Assembly: GCA_016714225.1 (NCBI GenBank)
Contig: JADJNS010000025.1
Coordinates: 124,001 to 188,000, forward strand
Origin: Archangiaceae bacterium
Lineage (GTDB): Bacteria; Myxococcota; Myxococcia; Myxococcales; Myxococcaceae
Length of the DNA stretch: 64,000 nt
Reading direction: 5' to 3'
Shown here in pieces: positions 17,225 to 28,186 of this stretch. A model generated the notes under the pieces. The model worked only from the letters and a program-made list of their open reading frames with translations. It searched no databases and was not told where the DNA came from. Position 1 is the first letter of the stretch. Each line of letters opens with the position of its first letter. The position numbers and the translations under genes are program-made.

Positions 17225-18991
17225 TCAGACGTTGTCCCAGCTGTAGCGCTCGGCGTCGAGCGCATGGTCGGCGAGCGACTTGATGAGCTCGTCGTCGTTG
17301 TCGTCGATCTTCGAGAAGTTGCCGGTCACGCGGCGGCGCACCTGGCCCGAGAGCACCTCGAGAATCTCCATCTCCTTGGTGACCTTGGTCGCTCCCTGCG
17401 CCTCCATCGCGGTCGCCACCCGCGACAGCGTGCACGCGAACACGAACAGGTCGATCATCGCGTCGGCCAGCCGCTTCGAGGCGAACTGCTTGCCGATGAT
17501 GTCTTTGCCGTGCTTGCGCAAGATGCGGTCGACCGCGCTCGCCAGCTTGCGGGTCAGGTCTTCGAACAGCTCGGCCTTGGGCTTGAGCACCGAGGGCAAT
17601 TTGGTGAACGCGGTCTTCTCGGCCACCGCGGGTATGCCGGTGGCCAGCGCCGCGCGGCGGCGCGCGTAGTCGCTCAGCACTCCGAACCCCTTGATCGGCG
17701 AGTCGAAGATGCCCTTCAGCGACGAGGCGAGCTCTTTCAGGCTCGCACCCACCTCGTTCATCGCGGTGAGCGCGATGAACAGCCGCAAGATGTCGTTGGT
17801 GCCCTCGAAGATGCGGTTGATGCGCGCGTCGCGCAGCACCCGCTCGTACGGAAACTCGCACATGAAGCCGTTGCCGCCGGCGATCTGCAGCGCCTCGTCG
17901 CAGGTGCGCCACAGCGCCTCGCTGCCGAACACCTTGGTGATGGCGCCCTCGACCGCGTAGTCCTTGATGCCGGTGTCGATGAAGTGGTTCACCATGTTCA
18001 CCGCCGACTCGGTCGCGTAGCAGTCGACCACCATGTGACCGATCTTCTGCTTGATCAGGCCGAACTCGGCGATCGGCTTGCCGAACTGCACCCGGTCTTT
18101 CGCCTGGCGCGTCGACCGCTCGATGGCCGCCTTCATGCCGCCCACCGCGCCGCCGCCGATGCCGCCCCGGCCCGAGTTCAAGATGTTCATCGCCACCTTG
18201 AAGCCCTTGCCGACCTCGCCCAGCACGTTGCCGGCCGGCACCTTCACGTTGTCGAAGTGCACCGTGGTGGTCGACGACGCGCGCAGGCCCATCTTGTCTT
18301 CGTGCGGGCCCACGCTCACGCCCGGCATGTCGCGGGTCACGATGAACGCCGTCATGTTGCCGCGCTCGGTGGCCGAGCCGGTCTTGGCGAACACGGTGAA
18401 GAACTGCGCGATGCCGCCATTGGTGATCCACAGCTTGTTGCCGTTGAGCACCCAGTGGTCGCCCTCGCGCACCGCGGTGGTCTTGATCGACGCGGCGTCA
18501 GAGCCGCTGCCGGGCTCGGTGAGGCAGAACGCCGCGATCATCTCGCCGGTGGCGAGCTTCTCGAAGTACTGCTTCTTCTGCTCGTCGGTGCCGAACAACA
18601 GCAGGCCGCGCAGGCCGATCGACGAGTGCGCGCCGACGGTCACCGCCACGCTGCCGTCGTGCCGGCTGATCTGCTGCAGGGTGCGGCTGTACGCGGTGGC
18701 GTTCATGCCCATGCCGCCGAACTGCTCGGGAATGATGAGCGAGAAAAGGCCGAACTGGCGCAGCTCTTCGATGAACGATGACGGCAGCTCACCCGCGCGA
18801 TCCCACGCGCGAAAGTCTTTCTCGTGCGGCTTGAGCAGCTGGTCGACCGACGCCAGCACGTTCTTGAGCAGCTCGACGTCTTTCGGCTCGGTCTTGGGGT
18901 ACGGGAGAATCAGGTCCTCCTCGATGCGCCCGAAGCACAGGGCGGTCATGAAGGGCGTGAACTTCTCGTCGGTCGGTGGCATGCGGCCCAT
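17225..18991 (-). CDS. Acyl-CoA dehydrogenase (VLCAD/ACAD9-like, with C-terminal extension)
   Basis: FAD enzyme that introduces the trans-2 double bond in acyl-CoA during beta-oxidation. At 588 residues it has the extra C-terminal domain (about residues 430-588) seen in very-long-chain acyl-CoA dehydrogenases. Motifs: CLTEPGSGSDAAS (flavin contact), LNGNKLWITNGG, QIAGGNGFMCEFPYERVLRDARINRIFEGTNDI; the glutamate of IFEGTND is the catalytic base position. The start at 18991 (MGRMPP) is chosen; Met at 18982 is equally possible. It is divergent from the ABC-F gene with under 50 bases between starts, so their promoters must overlap. No electron-transfer flavoprotein gene is nearby. Confidence 0.92.
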   Translation of the reverse strand: MGRMPPTDEKFTPFMTALCFGRIEEDLILPYPKTEPKDVELLKNVLASVDQLLKPHEKDFRAWDRAGELPSSFIEELRQFGLFSLIIPEQFGGMGMNATAYSRTLQQISRHDGSVAVTVGAHSSIGLRGLLLFGTDEQKKQYFEKLATGEMIAAFCLTEPGSGSDAASIKTTAVREGDHWVLNGNKLWITNGGIAQFFTVFAKTGSATERGNMTAFIVTRDMPGVSVGPHEDKMGLRASSTTTVHFDNVKVPAGNVLGEVGKGFKVAMNILNSGRGGIGGGAVGGMKAAIERSTRQAKDRVQFGKPIAEFGLIKQKIGHMVVDCYATESAVNMVNHFIDTGIKDYAVEGAITKVFGSEALWRTCDEALQIAGGNGFMCEFPYERVLRDARINRIFEGTNDILRLFIALTAMNEVGASLKELASSLKGIFDSPIKGFGVLSDYARRRAALATGIPAVAEKTAFTKLPSVLKPKAELFEDLTRKLASAVDRILRKHGKDIIGKQFASKRLADAMIDLFVFACTLSRVATAMEAQGATKVTKEMEILEVLSGQVRRRVTGNFSKIDDNDDELIKSLADHALDAERYSWDNV

Positions 18992-19037
18992 ATAGCGAGT
19001 CGCCAGCCGAAGTGTTGGTGTAGACGCACCCTTCAAA

Positions 19038-20909
<1,872 letters not shown>

Positions 20910-21109
20910 AGGTTCTTCGAGAGCGGTCAGGGTGAGCTCGTCGAACCCTGCTGTCGCTCGCCGAATGCTGAAGCGCAGATACTCCATCGTAGAAGTGCGC
21001 AGGCTCTGCCGCTTGACGCATGGAGTATGCGGCGCCGCGCTTTTCAGCTGCGACGGTACCCGTTCGACTTCGGCACGGCGTTCGCCGCGCCTCCGCTCAG
21101 GGTGAGCGT
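20910..21109. repeat. Convergent intergenic region with inverted repeat and degenerate element
   Basis: Between the ends of two converging genes. ATACTCCAT (about 20980-20988) and ATGGAGTAT (about 21020-21028) form a 9-bp stem with a loop of some 31 bases, possibly a weak bidirectional terminator. AGCTCGTCGAAC near 20937 recurs near 17154, and GTACCCGTTCGAC near 21057 resembles the complement of bases near 17160-17172; both gaps also contain CATCGTAG. These look like decayed copies of one small intergenic element. Confidence 0.35.
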
Positions 21110-22273
21110 CTACAGCGCGCGAATCGCTTCGTCGGCCCAGCCGTCTCCGGCGACGAACGCGCGGCACAGCTTCTCGAGCGGCTCGAGCGTGATCTCCCGG
21201 CCGGCCGCCGCCAGCGCCTCGGCGTAGAGCTTCTTCTCTTTGGTGACCAGCTCACCATCGACGATGCACGCGATCGCCAGCACCTGAATCGCCAGGCGCC
21301 GGTTCTCGGCCGACAGCGAGGGCAGCGCGCGCAGGAACTCGCCGGGGTCGTCGAGCTCGGCCTTGCCCTCGTACTTTGCTCGCGCGGCCACTTCGTCGAA
21401 CAGCGAGAGCAGGTTGGGGTGCAGGTCCTGGGTGCGCACGATCGCGGCGCCCACCGCTCGCAGCGCGGCGACCCGGCCCGCCTCGTCGAGCTCGGGGAGG
21501 TCAGAGAAGATGACCTGCACCAGCTCGTGAATCGCCGAGGGCCCCATCGCGCGCAGCCGCGCTTCTCGCATCACCCGCCACGCGACATAACCGTTCCACG
21601 CGGCGGTCACCGGCACCGCGACGAACGGCACCGCCGCCTGCAGCGCGCGGCGCAACAGCACCCGGCCGAGCATGCGCCGCACCAGCGCCTTGAAGATGAA
21701 GTTGGTGAGGCCGATCTTCGCCTTGTAGAGCAGCGACGCCAGCAGCAGCCGCCACTTGCTCGCCTCGCGCCTGGGGTTGATGCCCCAGTGGTTCTCGATC
21801 GGGTTCGGCAGCTCCAACGCCGCTCGCGCCAGCACCGTCGCCACCATCACGTCGCTGTCGCCGCGCGCCTCGAACAGCTTCAGCCCCGCCTGCCGCGCCA
21901 GCTCGTGCACGCTGCGCAGCGTGTCCCAATACAGAAAGGCGATCTCGGCGATCGACGCCACGATGGTCACGCCCATCACGATGAGCCACCACGCGGCGAT
22001 GTGCGTGAGCGCGGTGGCGTCTTCTCCCACCACGTCGTTCGCCACCAGCTCGGCGATCGCCGAGGCGATCGAGCTCAGCGCGCCCGCCAGCGCCGCCCGC
22101 GCCACGGTGCCCTGCGTCACCCGCTTGAGCGCCTTGCGCTCGTCGGGGTTCAAGATGTGAATCGCGTCGCCCGACTCGACCTTCTCGGTGCGCGCGCTGC
22201 GGCGCTCGAAGTAGGTGATGCCGACGCGCTCGAGCAGCGGCTTCTTGGCGGCGACCGCCTGCGCCTGCGTCAC
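21110..22273 (-). CDS. Membrane protein with TerB-like C-terminal region, unrecognised family
   Basis: A 387-residue protein. GTG start at 22273 chosen because it overlaps the upstream stop in a GTGA junction. Residues 1-50 hold a charged motif (LERVGITYFERR); residues 50-110 contain two likely membrane segments (ALAGALSSIASAIAELV and AAWWLIVMGVTIVASIAEIAFLYW); residues 110-250 are amphipathic with a third hydrophobic stretch (AAVPFVAVPVTAAWNGYVAW). The last 100 residues are helical and resemble TerB-like domains (LAIQVLAIACIVDGELVTKEKKLYAEAL). The architecture recalls EcsC-like or LBF_2804-type proteins, but that is from memory and not secure. Translationally coupled to the membrane protein upstream, so the two products probably act together. 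Confidence 0.65.
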   Translation of the reverse strand: MTQAQAVAAKKPLLERVGITYFERRSARTEKVESGDAIHILNPDERKALKRVTQGTVARAALAGALSSIASAIAELVANDVVGEDATALTHIAAWWLIVMGVTIVASIAEIAFLYWDTLRSVHELARQAGLKLFEARGDSDVMVATVLARAALELPNPIENHWGINPRREASKWRLLLASLLYKAKIGLTNFIFKALVRRMLGRVLLRRALQAAVPFVAVPVTAAWNGYVAWRVMREARLRAMGPSAIHELVQVIFSDLPELDEAGRVAALRAVGAAIVRTQDLHPNLLSLFDEVAARAKYEGKAELDDPGEFLRALPSLSAENRRLAIQVLAIACIVDGELVTKEKKLYAEALAAAGREITLEPLEKLCRAFVAGDGWADEAIRAL

Positions 22274-22878
22274 GCCGTCGCTCGCGCGGTGCTTGGGGTC
22301 GCGCCTGCTGCGCCCACCTTGCGGCCCGCGAGGAAGCGAACCACCAGCGCCGGCACCCCGCCCAGCGCCGCCAGAATGCCCGCCACCGTCATGCCGAGCT
22401 GCGCGCGCGGCTCGTTCGACATCTCTTTGGCGGTGTTCGCCGCGTACTCGGCGAACGTGCCCACGTGCGTGTACGCGTGGCCCTGCAGCGCCATGATCAG
22501 GAAGTTCACCACGATGAACGCCACCAGCACCGCGATCGCCACCCCCAGCCGCCGCGCCAGCACCAGCGCGCCCACTCCGAGCGCGGCCAGAAAGCCGTGC
22601 AGCACCAGCACCGCCACGAACACCACGTAGGTGAGCGGCACCGACAGCTTCTGCGCGTCGACCAGGTACGCCAGCATCCAGTCGGTGTAGTTGAAGTACA
22701 TCCACCCTACGGTGAGGCCGTACCAGAGGCCCCACAGCGCGCCGAGAATCGCGGTGCGCTTGAGCTCGAGCTCGGGGCTCTTCTGAATCAGCCGGGTGGA
22801 AAAGACCGCGATCGCCGCGCCGCCGATCAGCGCCGTGGTGGGGTCGAGAATGACAGTCGCGAGCAGGGGGAAGAGCAT
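22270..22878 (-). CDS. Multi-pass inner-membrane protein of unknown function
   Basis: A 202-residue hydrophobic protein with roughly five or six predicted membrane helices: residues 2-25, 43-60, 70-95, 95-112, 113-133 (VAIAVLVAFIVVNFLIMAL) and 165-188 (GMTVAGILAALGGVPALVVRF). A larger loop between the last two holds HAYTHVGTFAEYAANTAKEMS. No transporter signature is recognised. Its stop overlaps the start of the downstream TerB-like membrane protein (GTGA), so the pair form an operon; the beta-glucosidase gene ends 16 bases before on the same strand side and may be cotranscribed in front of them. Confidence 0.65.
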   Translation of the reverse strand: MLFPLLATVILDPTTALIGGAAIAVFSTRLIQKSPELELKRTAILGALWGLWYGLTVGWMYFNYTDWMLAYLVDAQKLSVPLTYVVFVAVLVLHGFLAALGVGALVLARRLGVAIAVLVAFIVVNFLIMALQGHAYTHVGTFAEYAANTAKEMSNEPRAQLGMTVAGILAALGGVPALVVRFLAGRKVGAAGATPSTARATA

Positions 22879-22894
22879 GGGCGCGCTCGTCTTA

Positions 22895-24169
22895 TCAGGG
22901 AGCCGTCAGCTCACGCGACGTCGCCACCTGGCGGAAATAGTCCACCGCCGGCGTCTTCTGCCGCTCCATCGTCTCGAGGTTCACCCGGTACAGCCCGAAG
23001 CGGGGCCCCCAGGCCTCCAACCACTCGAAGTTGTCGAGCAGGCTCCAGTGCAGGTACGCCCGCACGTCGACTCCTTCGGCCCGCGCCGCGAGCAGCGCCT
23101 GCAGGTGGCGGTGAATGAACCCCGGCCGGCGCTGGCCGGTTCGGTCATCGATGCCGTTCTCGGTCACCCACACCGGCAGCCGGTAGCGCTTGGTGTCTTT
23201 GAGCACCTGCAGAAACCCCTCGGGGTAGTCCTCCCAGCCGATGTCGGTGAGGCCGCGCCCGTGCACGTCGCGAAAGCCGAACTCGGCGAACGGCGGCCGC
23301 GGCACGAACTTGAGGTGAGAGCGCGTGTAGTAGTTGATGCCCAGGAACTCCATCGAGTCGCGCGCGCCGTCGATGCGCGCCTTGAGCGAGATGACCGCCG
23401 GCATGCGCATCGACAGCTCGCCGGTGGTCAGCGCCCGCAGCAGGCCGTGGTTGAAGTTCTCTTCCGCGATGCGCGTGAGCGCCTGGTCGAACGGGTTCCA
23501 CCTTCGCGCCGGCGCGAACACCATCAGGTGCTGCGAGATGCCGCAGGTCAGCGCCTTCGAGCGCAAGAGCAGCTCTTCGCGCGCGATGACGTGCGCCCGC
23601 GCCACGTTCTCGATCGCCGCCGCCGCCTGCTTCGCGTCCTTCACTCCCGGAGGCATCACCCCCTGCAGGTAGCCGCCCAGCACGAACACCATCGGCTCGT
23701 TGAAGGTGATGACCGCCGCGCCCAGGCCGTCGAGCAGCTCGGCGCACAGCTTCGCGTAGCGCCGCCACGCCGGCAGCACCTGGGGGGTGTGCCAGCCGCA
23801 GCGGTCTTGCAGCCACAGCGGGTTGGTGAAGTGGTGCAGGGTGACGATGGGCCGAATGCCCCGCGCCCGCATCGCCTCGAGGCGCTGCCGGTAACCCGCC
23901 ACCGCCGCGGCGTCGAACTCCCCGGGCCTCGGCTCCAGCCGCGCCCACTCGAGTGAGAGGCGGTACGCGCTCGCGCCGAGCTCCTGCACCAGGCCCAGGT
24001 CCGACTCGAAGCGCTCCCAGTGCTCCACCGCGCGGCCGCAGCGCGCGTCGGGCTCCTTCAACTTCCCCATCCGCTCCCACTGGCTCCAGTCGTTCTCGAT
24101 GCCGCCCTCGACCTGGTAGGCCGAGGTGGCCACGCCGAAGGTGAAGTCGTCGGGGAAGCGGTTCTGCAT
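22895..24169 (-). CDS. Glycoside hydrolase family 1 beta-glucosidase
   Basis: Retaining beta-glycosidase, 424 residues (family usual about 440-480). The N-terminus FPDDFTFGVATSAYQVEGG is the GH1 signature. The acid/base glutamate is in VITFNEPMVF and the nucleophile in VWVTENGIDD; HWSLLDNFEWLEAWGPRFGL is the conserved aglycone-side motif near the C-terminus. No signal peptide, so it probably acts in the cytoplasm on imported beta-linked disaccharides, perhaps following breakdown by secreted hydrolases such as the GH5 enzyme at 6131-7123 (inference). Its start is divergent from the amidohydrolase lipoprotein at 24266. Confidence 0.94.
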   Translation of the reverse strand: MQNRFPDDFTFGVATSAYQVEGGIENDWSQWERMGKLKEPDARCGRAVEHWERFESDLGLVQELGASAYRLSLEWARLEPRPGEFDAAAVAGYRQRLEAMRARGIRPIVTLHHFTNPLWLQDRCGWHTPQVLPAWRRYAKLCAELLDGLGAAVITFNEPMVFVLGGYLQGVMPPGVKDAKQAAAAIENVARAHVIAREELLLRSKALTCGISQHLMVFAPARRWNPFDQALTRIAEENFNHGLLRALTTGELSMRMPAVISLKARIDGARDSMEFLGINYYTRSHLKFVPRPPFAEFGFRDVHGRGLTDIGWEDYPEGFLQVLKDTKRYRLPVWVTENGIDDRTGQRRPGFIHRHLQALLAARAEGVDVRAYLHWSLLDNFEWLEAWGPRFGLYRVNLETMERQKTPAVDYFRQVATSRELTAP

Positions 24170-24265
24170 CGGCTCAGGCTTACCTCAAGGCGCGCAGTTT
24201 CCTGCTAGCTTCGGCGCGCGTCGCGCTGGGCCCGGGCGTGACGACTCCTGACATCGAGGTACTTC

Positions 24266-27200
24266 ATGCGTCGACTGCTCGTCCTCTCGCTCGTCATCGT
24301 CGGCTGTGGCGATGGTGTCTCTCCCAACGGTGACGGAGGCGCAGGGGGCGTCGCAGGCGGCAGCGCGGGCGGCGCGACCGCCGGCGGCGGAGCGACTGCC
24401 GGCGGCGGCGCGACCGCAGGCGGCGGCGCGACCGGCGGAGGCGGCGGCACCGCGGGCGGCGGCACCGCGGGCGGCGGCACCGCGGGCGGCGGCACCGCAG
24501 GCGGCGGCACCGCAGGCGGCGGCACCGCAGGCGGCGGCACCGCAGGCGGCGGCACCGCAGGCGGCGGCACCGCAGGCGGCGGCACCGCAGGCGGCGGCAC
24601 CGCAGGCGGCGGCGCCTCACTCGATGCCGGCGTGGTCGTCTGCGAGACGCTCACCGCCACCACCAACACTTGTGAGGTGACGGCGGGCAGTGCGCTGCGC
24701 GTGCTCAAAGGCACGGTGCTCGCGCCCGACACCATCTACGTGGGCGGCCAGGTGGCGATCGACGCCACCGGTCACATCTCGTGCGTGGGCTGCGGCTGTG
24801 CCGACGGCGGTGAGACGGTGGTGACCTGCGCCGACGCGGTCATCTCTCCTGGTCTCATCAACACCCACGACCACATCACCTTCACCCAGAACAACCCGTA
24901 CACCGACACCGGCGAGCGGTACGAAGACCGGCAGCAGTGGCGCACCGGGGCCGACTCGCGCACCCGAATTCCGTCGGCGGGCAGCGCCACCACCGCGCAG
25001 GTTCGCTGGGGCGAGCTGCGCTTCCTGATGGGCGGCGCCACGTCGATCGTCGGCTCGGGAGGAGCGGCAGGTCTGCTGCGCAACCTCGATCAGGCCTCGA
25101 ATCAAGAGGGCCTCGGCAAGAAAGCGGTGAACTTCGACACCTTCCCGCTCGACGACACCGGCGGCACCCGCCGCACCGCCGACTGCAACTACGGAGGCGT
25201 GCCCACCACCGCCGCGTCGATCGCCGCCGACGACGCCTACGAGCCGCACACCTCCGAGGGCATCGACTCGACCGCGCGCAACGAGTTCTTCTGCGAGTCC
25301 TCGGCGACCTACGACGTGACCACCCCCGGCGTGTCGAACAACCTGCTGCTCTCGAAGACCGCGATGATTCACGCGGTCGGGCTCAAGGCGGTCGACTACG
25401 CGGCGATGGCCACCGCCGGCACCAGTCTGGTCTGGTCGCCGCGCTCGAACATCACGCTCTACGGAGACACCGCGCGCATCACCGAAGCCGCTCGGCTGGG
25501 CGTGAACATCGCGCTTGGCACCGACTGGATGCCGACGGGCTCGATGAGCCTGTTGCGCGAGCTCGCCTGCGCCGACACCTTCAACGCGAGCTACCTCGAC
25601 CACGCCTTCAGCGATCGCCAGCTCTGGCAGATGGTGACCGGCAACGCCGCCTGGGTGGTGAAGATGGACGACGTCATCGGCGCGCTCGCCCAGGGCAAGG
25701 TCGCCGACGTGGCCATCTTCGCCTCGCACGGCCGCGCGCCCTACCGCTCGGTGATCGCCGCCGAGAACGCCGACGTGGCGCTGGTGCTGCGCGGCGGCAA
25801 GGTGCTCTACGGAGACGACGCCACCGTCGCGGCGCTGAGCACCGCCTGCGACGTGGTCGACGTCTGCACCGTCAGCAAGCGCGTGTGCCTGAGCAACGAC
25901 ATCGCGCTCACCTACTCGGCGCTGCAGACCGCCGCGGGCGCCAGCATCTACCCGCCCTTCGCTTGCGGCACGCCCACGAACGAGCCCAGCTGCACTCCCC
26001 AGCGGCCCATCGCGCGCTCGGGCTCGACCGTCTACACCGGCGTCTCGTCGATGACCGACCCCGACGGCGACGGCATCGCCAGCGCGAGCGACAACTGCCC
26101 GAGCGTGTTCAACCCGGTGCGCCCGCTCGATCAGGGCGTCCAGGCCGATCAAGACGGTGACGGCCTCGGTGACGCCTGCGACGTCTGCCCGCTCGACGCC
26201 AACGTCACCACCTGCACCACCTTCGACCCCAACGACCGCGACGGCGACGGCCACCCCAACGCGAGCGACAACTGCCCCAACGCCCCCAACCCGCTGCAGA
26301 CCGACACCGACAATGATCTCAAGGGCGACGCCTGCGACGCGTGCCCGATGGCGTCGAACCCCGGCACCGCCGGCTGCCCCGCGACCATCTACGACATCAA
26401 GCACGGCGTGGTGCCGCTCGGCAGCGCGGTGCGCGTCTCCAACGCGCTGGTGACCGGCAAGGGCGCGAATGGCTTCTTCGTGCAGGTGAAGGTCGGTGAC
26501 CTGGGCTACGTGACCGCCGACTACTCGGGCCTGTTCGTGTTCACCGCGGCGGGCTCGCCGCTCCTCGCCACCGCGGTGGTCGGCACCCGCGTCGACATCG
26601 ACGGCTGGGTGGCCAGCTTCAACGGCCAGCTCGAGCTCGACACCGTGACCCAGGTCACCGCGGTCACCGCCACCAGCGAGCTGCCGCCCACGCCGGTTCC
26701 GGTCGCGTACTCCGACGTCGCCACTGGCGGCATGCGCGCCCTGGCGCTCGAGAGCGTCATCGTCACGCTGGGCGCCTCGCACGTCACCGCGATCGACACC
26801 GCCAACACCGAGGTCACCCTGACCGACGACAGCTCGGCGGCGACGCTCATCTCCGACGACTTTCTCTACTCTCCCGTCCCCGCACTTCAGCTCGGCGACG
26901 CGCTGACCTCGATGACCGGTGTGCTCGCCTTCCGCAACTCGGCTTCGAAGCTCGAGCCGCGCAGCGCCGCCGACCTGGTCTACGGCGCGCCCCGGCTCAC
27001 CGGCATCGGGCCGGCGCTCAGCTTCGCGCGGGTGGGAGTCACCTCGGCCGCGCCCACCTTCCCCGCGGCGCTCACCGTCACGCTCTCGCGGCCCGCGCAG
27101 GGCCCCACGGTGGTGACGCTGACCTCGGGTGACTCGATGGCGCTGGCGGTGGCCAACGTCACCGTGCCCGACCAGACCACCTCGGCGGTGGTGCCGGTCA

Positions 27201-27316
27201 CCGCGCTGATGCTGCCTTCGGGCGCCAACCCCATCACCGTCACCGCCCAGCTGGCGCCGACACCTTCACCACCCAGGTGCGGGTGCTCGACACCACCGAA
27301 GGGCCCACCGGCGTGA
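24266..27316 (+). CDS. Amidohydrolase-family lipoprotein with TSP3 calcium repeats (main section of a frameshifted gene)
   Basis: Signal peptide with lipobox VIVGC, then a Gly/Thr/Ala linker (see repeat 24449-24613) that would lift the enzyme off the membrane. The amidohydrolase domain spans about residues 130-540: metal ligands HDH in INTHDHITF, a later His in MIHAVGLKAVDY and Asp in LGTDWMPTG. Two thrombospondin type-3 calcium-binding stretches follow (DPDGDGIASASDNCPSVFNP and DRDGDGHPNASDNCPNAPNP), then beta-rich domains. Near base 27253 a missing G in CTGGCGCC shifts the frame; this frame then reads a short spurious tail to a stop at 27316, while the true sequence continues in other frames to 28141. 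An AGGT site lies just before the ATG. Substrate unknown. Confidence 0.8.
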   Translation: MRRLLVLSLVIVGCGDGVSPNGDGGAGGVAGGSAGGATAGGGATAGGGATAGGGATGGGGGTAGGGTAGGGTAGGGTAGGGTAGGGTAGGGTAGGGTAGGGTAGGGTAGGGTAGGGASLDAGVVVCETLTATTNTCEVTAGSALRVLKGTVLAPDTIYVGGQVAIDATGHISCVGCGCADGGETVVTCADAVISPGLINTHDHITFTQNNPYTDTGERYEDRQQWRTGADSRTRIPSAGSATTAQVRWGELRFLMGGATSIVGSGGAAGLLRNLDQASNQEGLGKKAVNFDTFPLDDTGGTRRTADCNYGGVPTTAASIAADDAYEPHTSEGIDSTARNEFFCESSATYDVTTPGVSNNLLLSKTAMIHAVGLKAVDYAAMATAGTSLVWSPRSNITLYGDTARITEAARLGVNIALGTDWMPTGSMSLLRELACADTFNASYLDHAFSDRQLWQMVTGNAAWVVKMDDVIGALAQGKVADVAIFASHGRAPYRSVIAAENADVALVLRGGKVLYGDDATVAALSTACDVVDVCTVSKRVCLSNDIALTYSALQTAAGASIYPPFACGTPTNEPSCTPQRPIARSGSTVYTGVSSMTDPDGDGIASASDNCPSVFNPVRPLDQGVQADQDGDGLGDACDVCPLDANVTTCTTFDPNDRDGDGHPNASDNCPNAPNPLQTDTDNDLKGDACDACPMASNPGTAGCPATIYDIKHGVVPLGSAVRVSNALVTGKGANGFFVQVKVGDLGYVTADYSGLFVFTAAGSPLLATAVVGTRVDIDGWVASFNGQLELDTVTQVTAVTATSELPPTPVPVAYSDVATGGMRALALESVIVTLGASHVTAIDTANTEVTLTDDSSAATLISDDFLYSPVPALQLGDALTSMTGVLAFRNSASKLEPRSAADLVYGAPRLTGIGPALSFARVGVTSAAPTFPAALTVTLSRPAQGPTVVTLTSGDSMALAVANVTVPDQTTSAVVPVTALMLPSGANPITVTAQLAPTPSPPRCGCSTPPKGPPA
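24449..24613 (+). repeat. In-frame 15-bp tandem repeat (11 units, Thr-Ala-Gly-Gly-Gly)
   Basis: Eleven consecutive units of ACCGCNGGCGGCGGC encode TAGGG repeats in the linker after the lipoprotein signal. The early units use GCG and the later ones GCA for alanine, so the array has grown by local duplication. Because the unit is a multiple of three, copy-number change alters linker length without breaking the frame. The flanking ATAGGG-like units upstream (24380-24440) are older, diverged copies. Confidence 0.95.
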
Positions 27317-28141
27317 CGGTCTCGCCGGCCCTGGCGACGTTCGCTCCGGGGGCGACCGCGGTCTTCACGGTGACGCTCGACCGGCCCGCGCTCGCAGGCG
27401 GAGCGAACGTGACGCTCGACGTGAATCCGGCGAACGGCGCCGCCGTACCGGTCTCGGTGACCGTGCCGGCAGATCAGCTCTCGGCGACCTTCAGCTACGT
27501 CGACGCGTCGGTGGTGAGCAGCGCCACGCTCACCGCGACGTTCGGCTCGAGCAGCAGCAGCGCGCAGATCACCATCTCTACCGCCGCGCAGCACCTGGTC
27601 ATCAACGAGGTCGACTACGACCAGATCGGCACCGACACCGCCGAGTACGTCGAGATTCAACCCCAGCGGCTCGCCCATCGACCTCACCGACTACGCCCTG
27701 ATTCTGGTGAACGGCTCGAACAACACCATCTACAACACCGTCTCGCTCGCGCCGGCGGGGGTGCTGCCCTCGAACGGCTACCTGGTGATCGCCCCGAGCG
27801 GCGTCACCGTCGCGGCAGGGGCGCTCAAGCTCTCTCCGGCCGGCTGGGCCACCGACGCGGTGCAGAACGGCTCGCCCGACGGCGTGGCGCTGATCAACAC
27901 CACCAACCACACCCTGGTCGACGCCCTCTCGTACGAAGGGCAGACGGGCCTGGTCACCGTGCCGGGCTTCGCCGCGCAGGTGAACCTGGTCGAAGGCACG
28001 TTCCTGCCCATCACCGTGGCCGACTCGAACGCCGCCCCGGGCACGCTGTGCCGCATTCCCAACGGCGTCGACGCCGACAACGCCACCAACGACTGGCGCT
28101 TCTGCGCCACCGTCACCCCGGGCGCTGCGAACGTGCCGTGA
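27253..28141 (+). pseudogene. Displaced C-terminal section of the amidohydrolase lipoprotein (Ig-like and lamin-tail domains)
   Basis: Continuation of the gene at 24266 in shifted frames. From 27253 the protein reads sensibly one base out of phase (GADTFTTQVRVLDTTEGPTG, an Ig-like beta domain). At about 27655 a second lesion, apparently two bases lost inside GAGATTCAACCCC, returns it to the first frame: EYVE(I)FNPSGSPIDLTDYALILVN and the rest form a lamin-tail (LTD) domain ending at 28141. The two lesions together remove three bases. The intervening residues are clearly coding, so the intact ancestor was a single protein of about 1,290 residues. Indels in short runs could be assembly errors; if real, the tail is not made as part of the lipoprotein. 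Confidence 0.75.
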
Positions 28142-28186
28142 CGTGAGTCTCCCTCCCCCCTGGAAGGTTGGGGTAGGCGAGACGAC

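Noticed and set aside
24294..24735. Pro-rich or Arg/Cys-rich minus-strand frames over the 15-bp repeats
   Set aside because: Artefacts of translating a simple tandem repeat in other frames.
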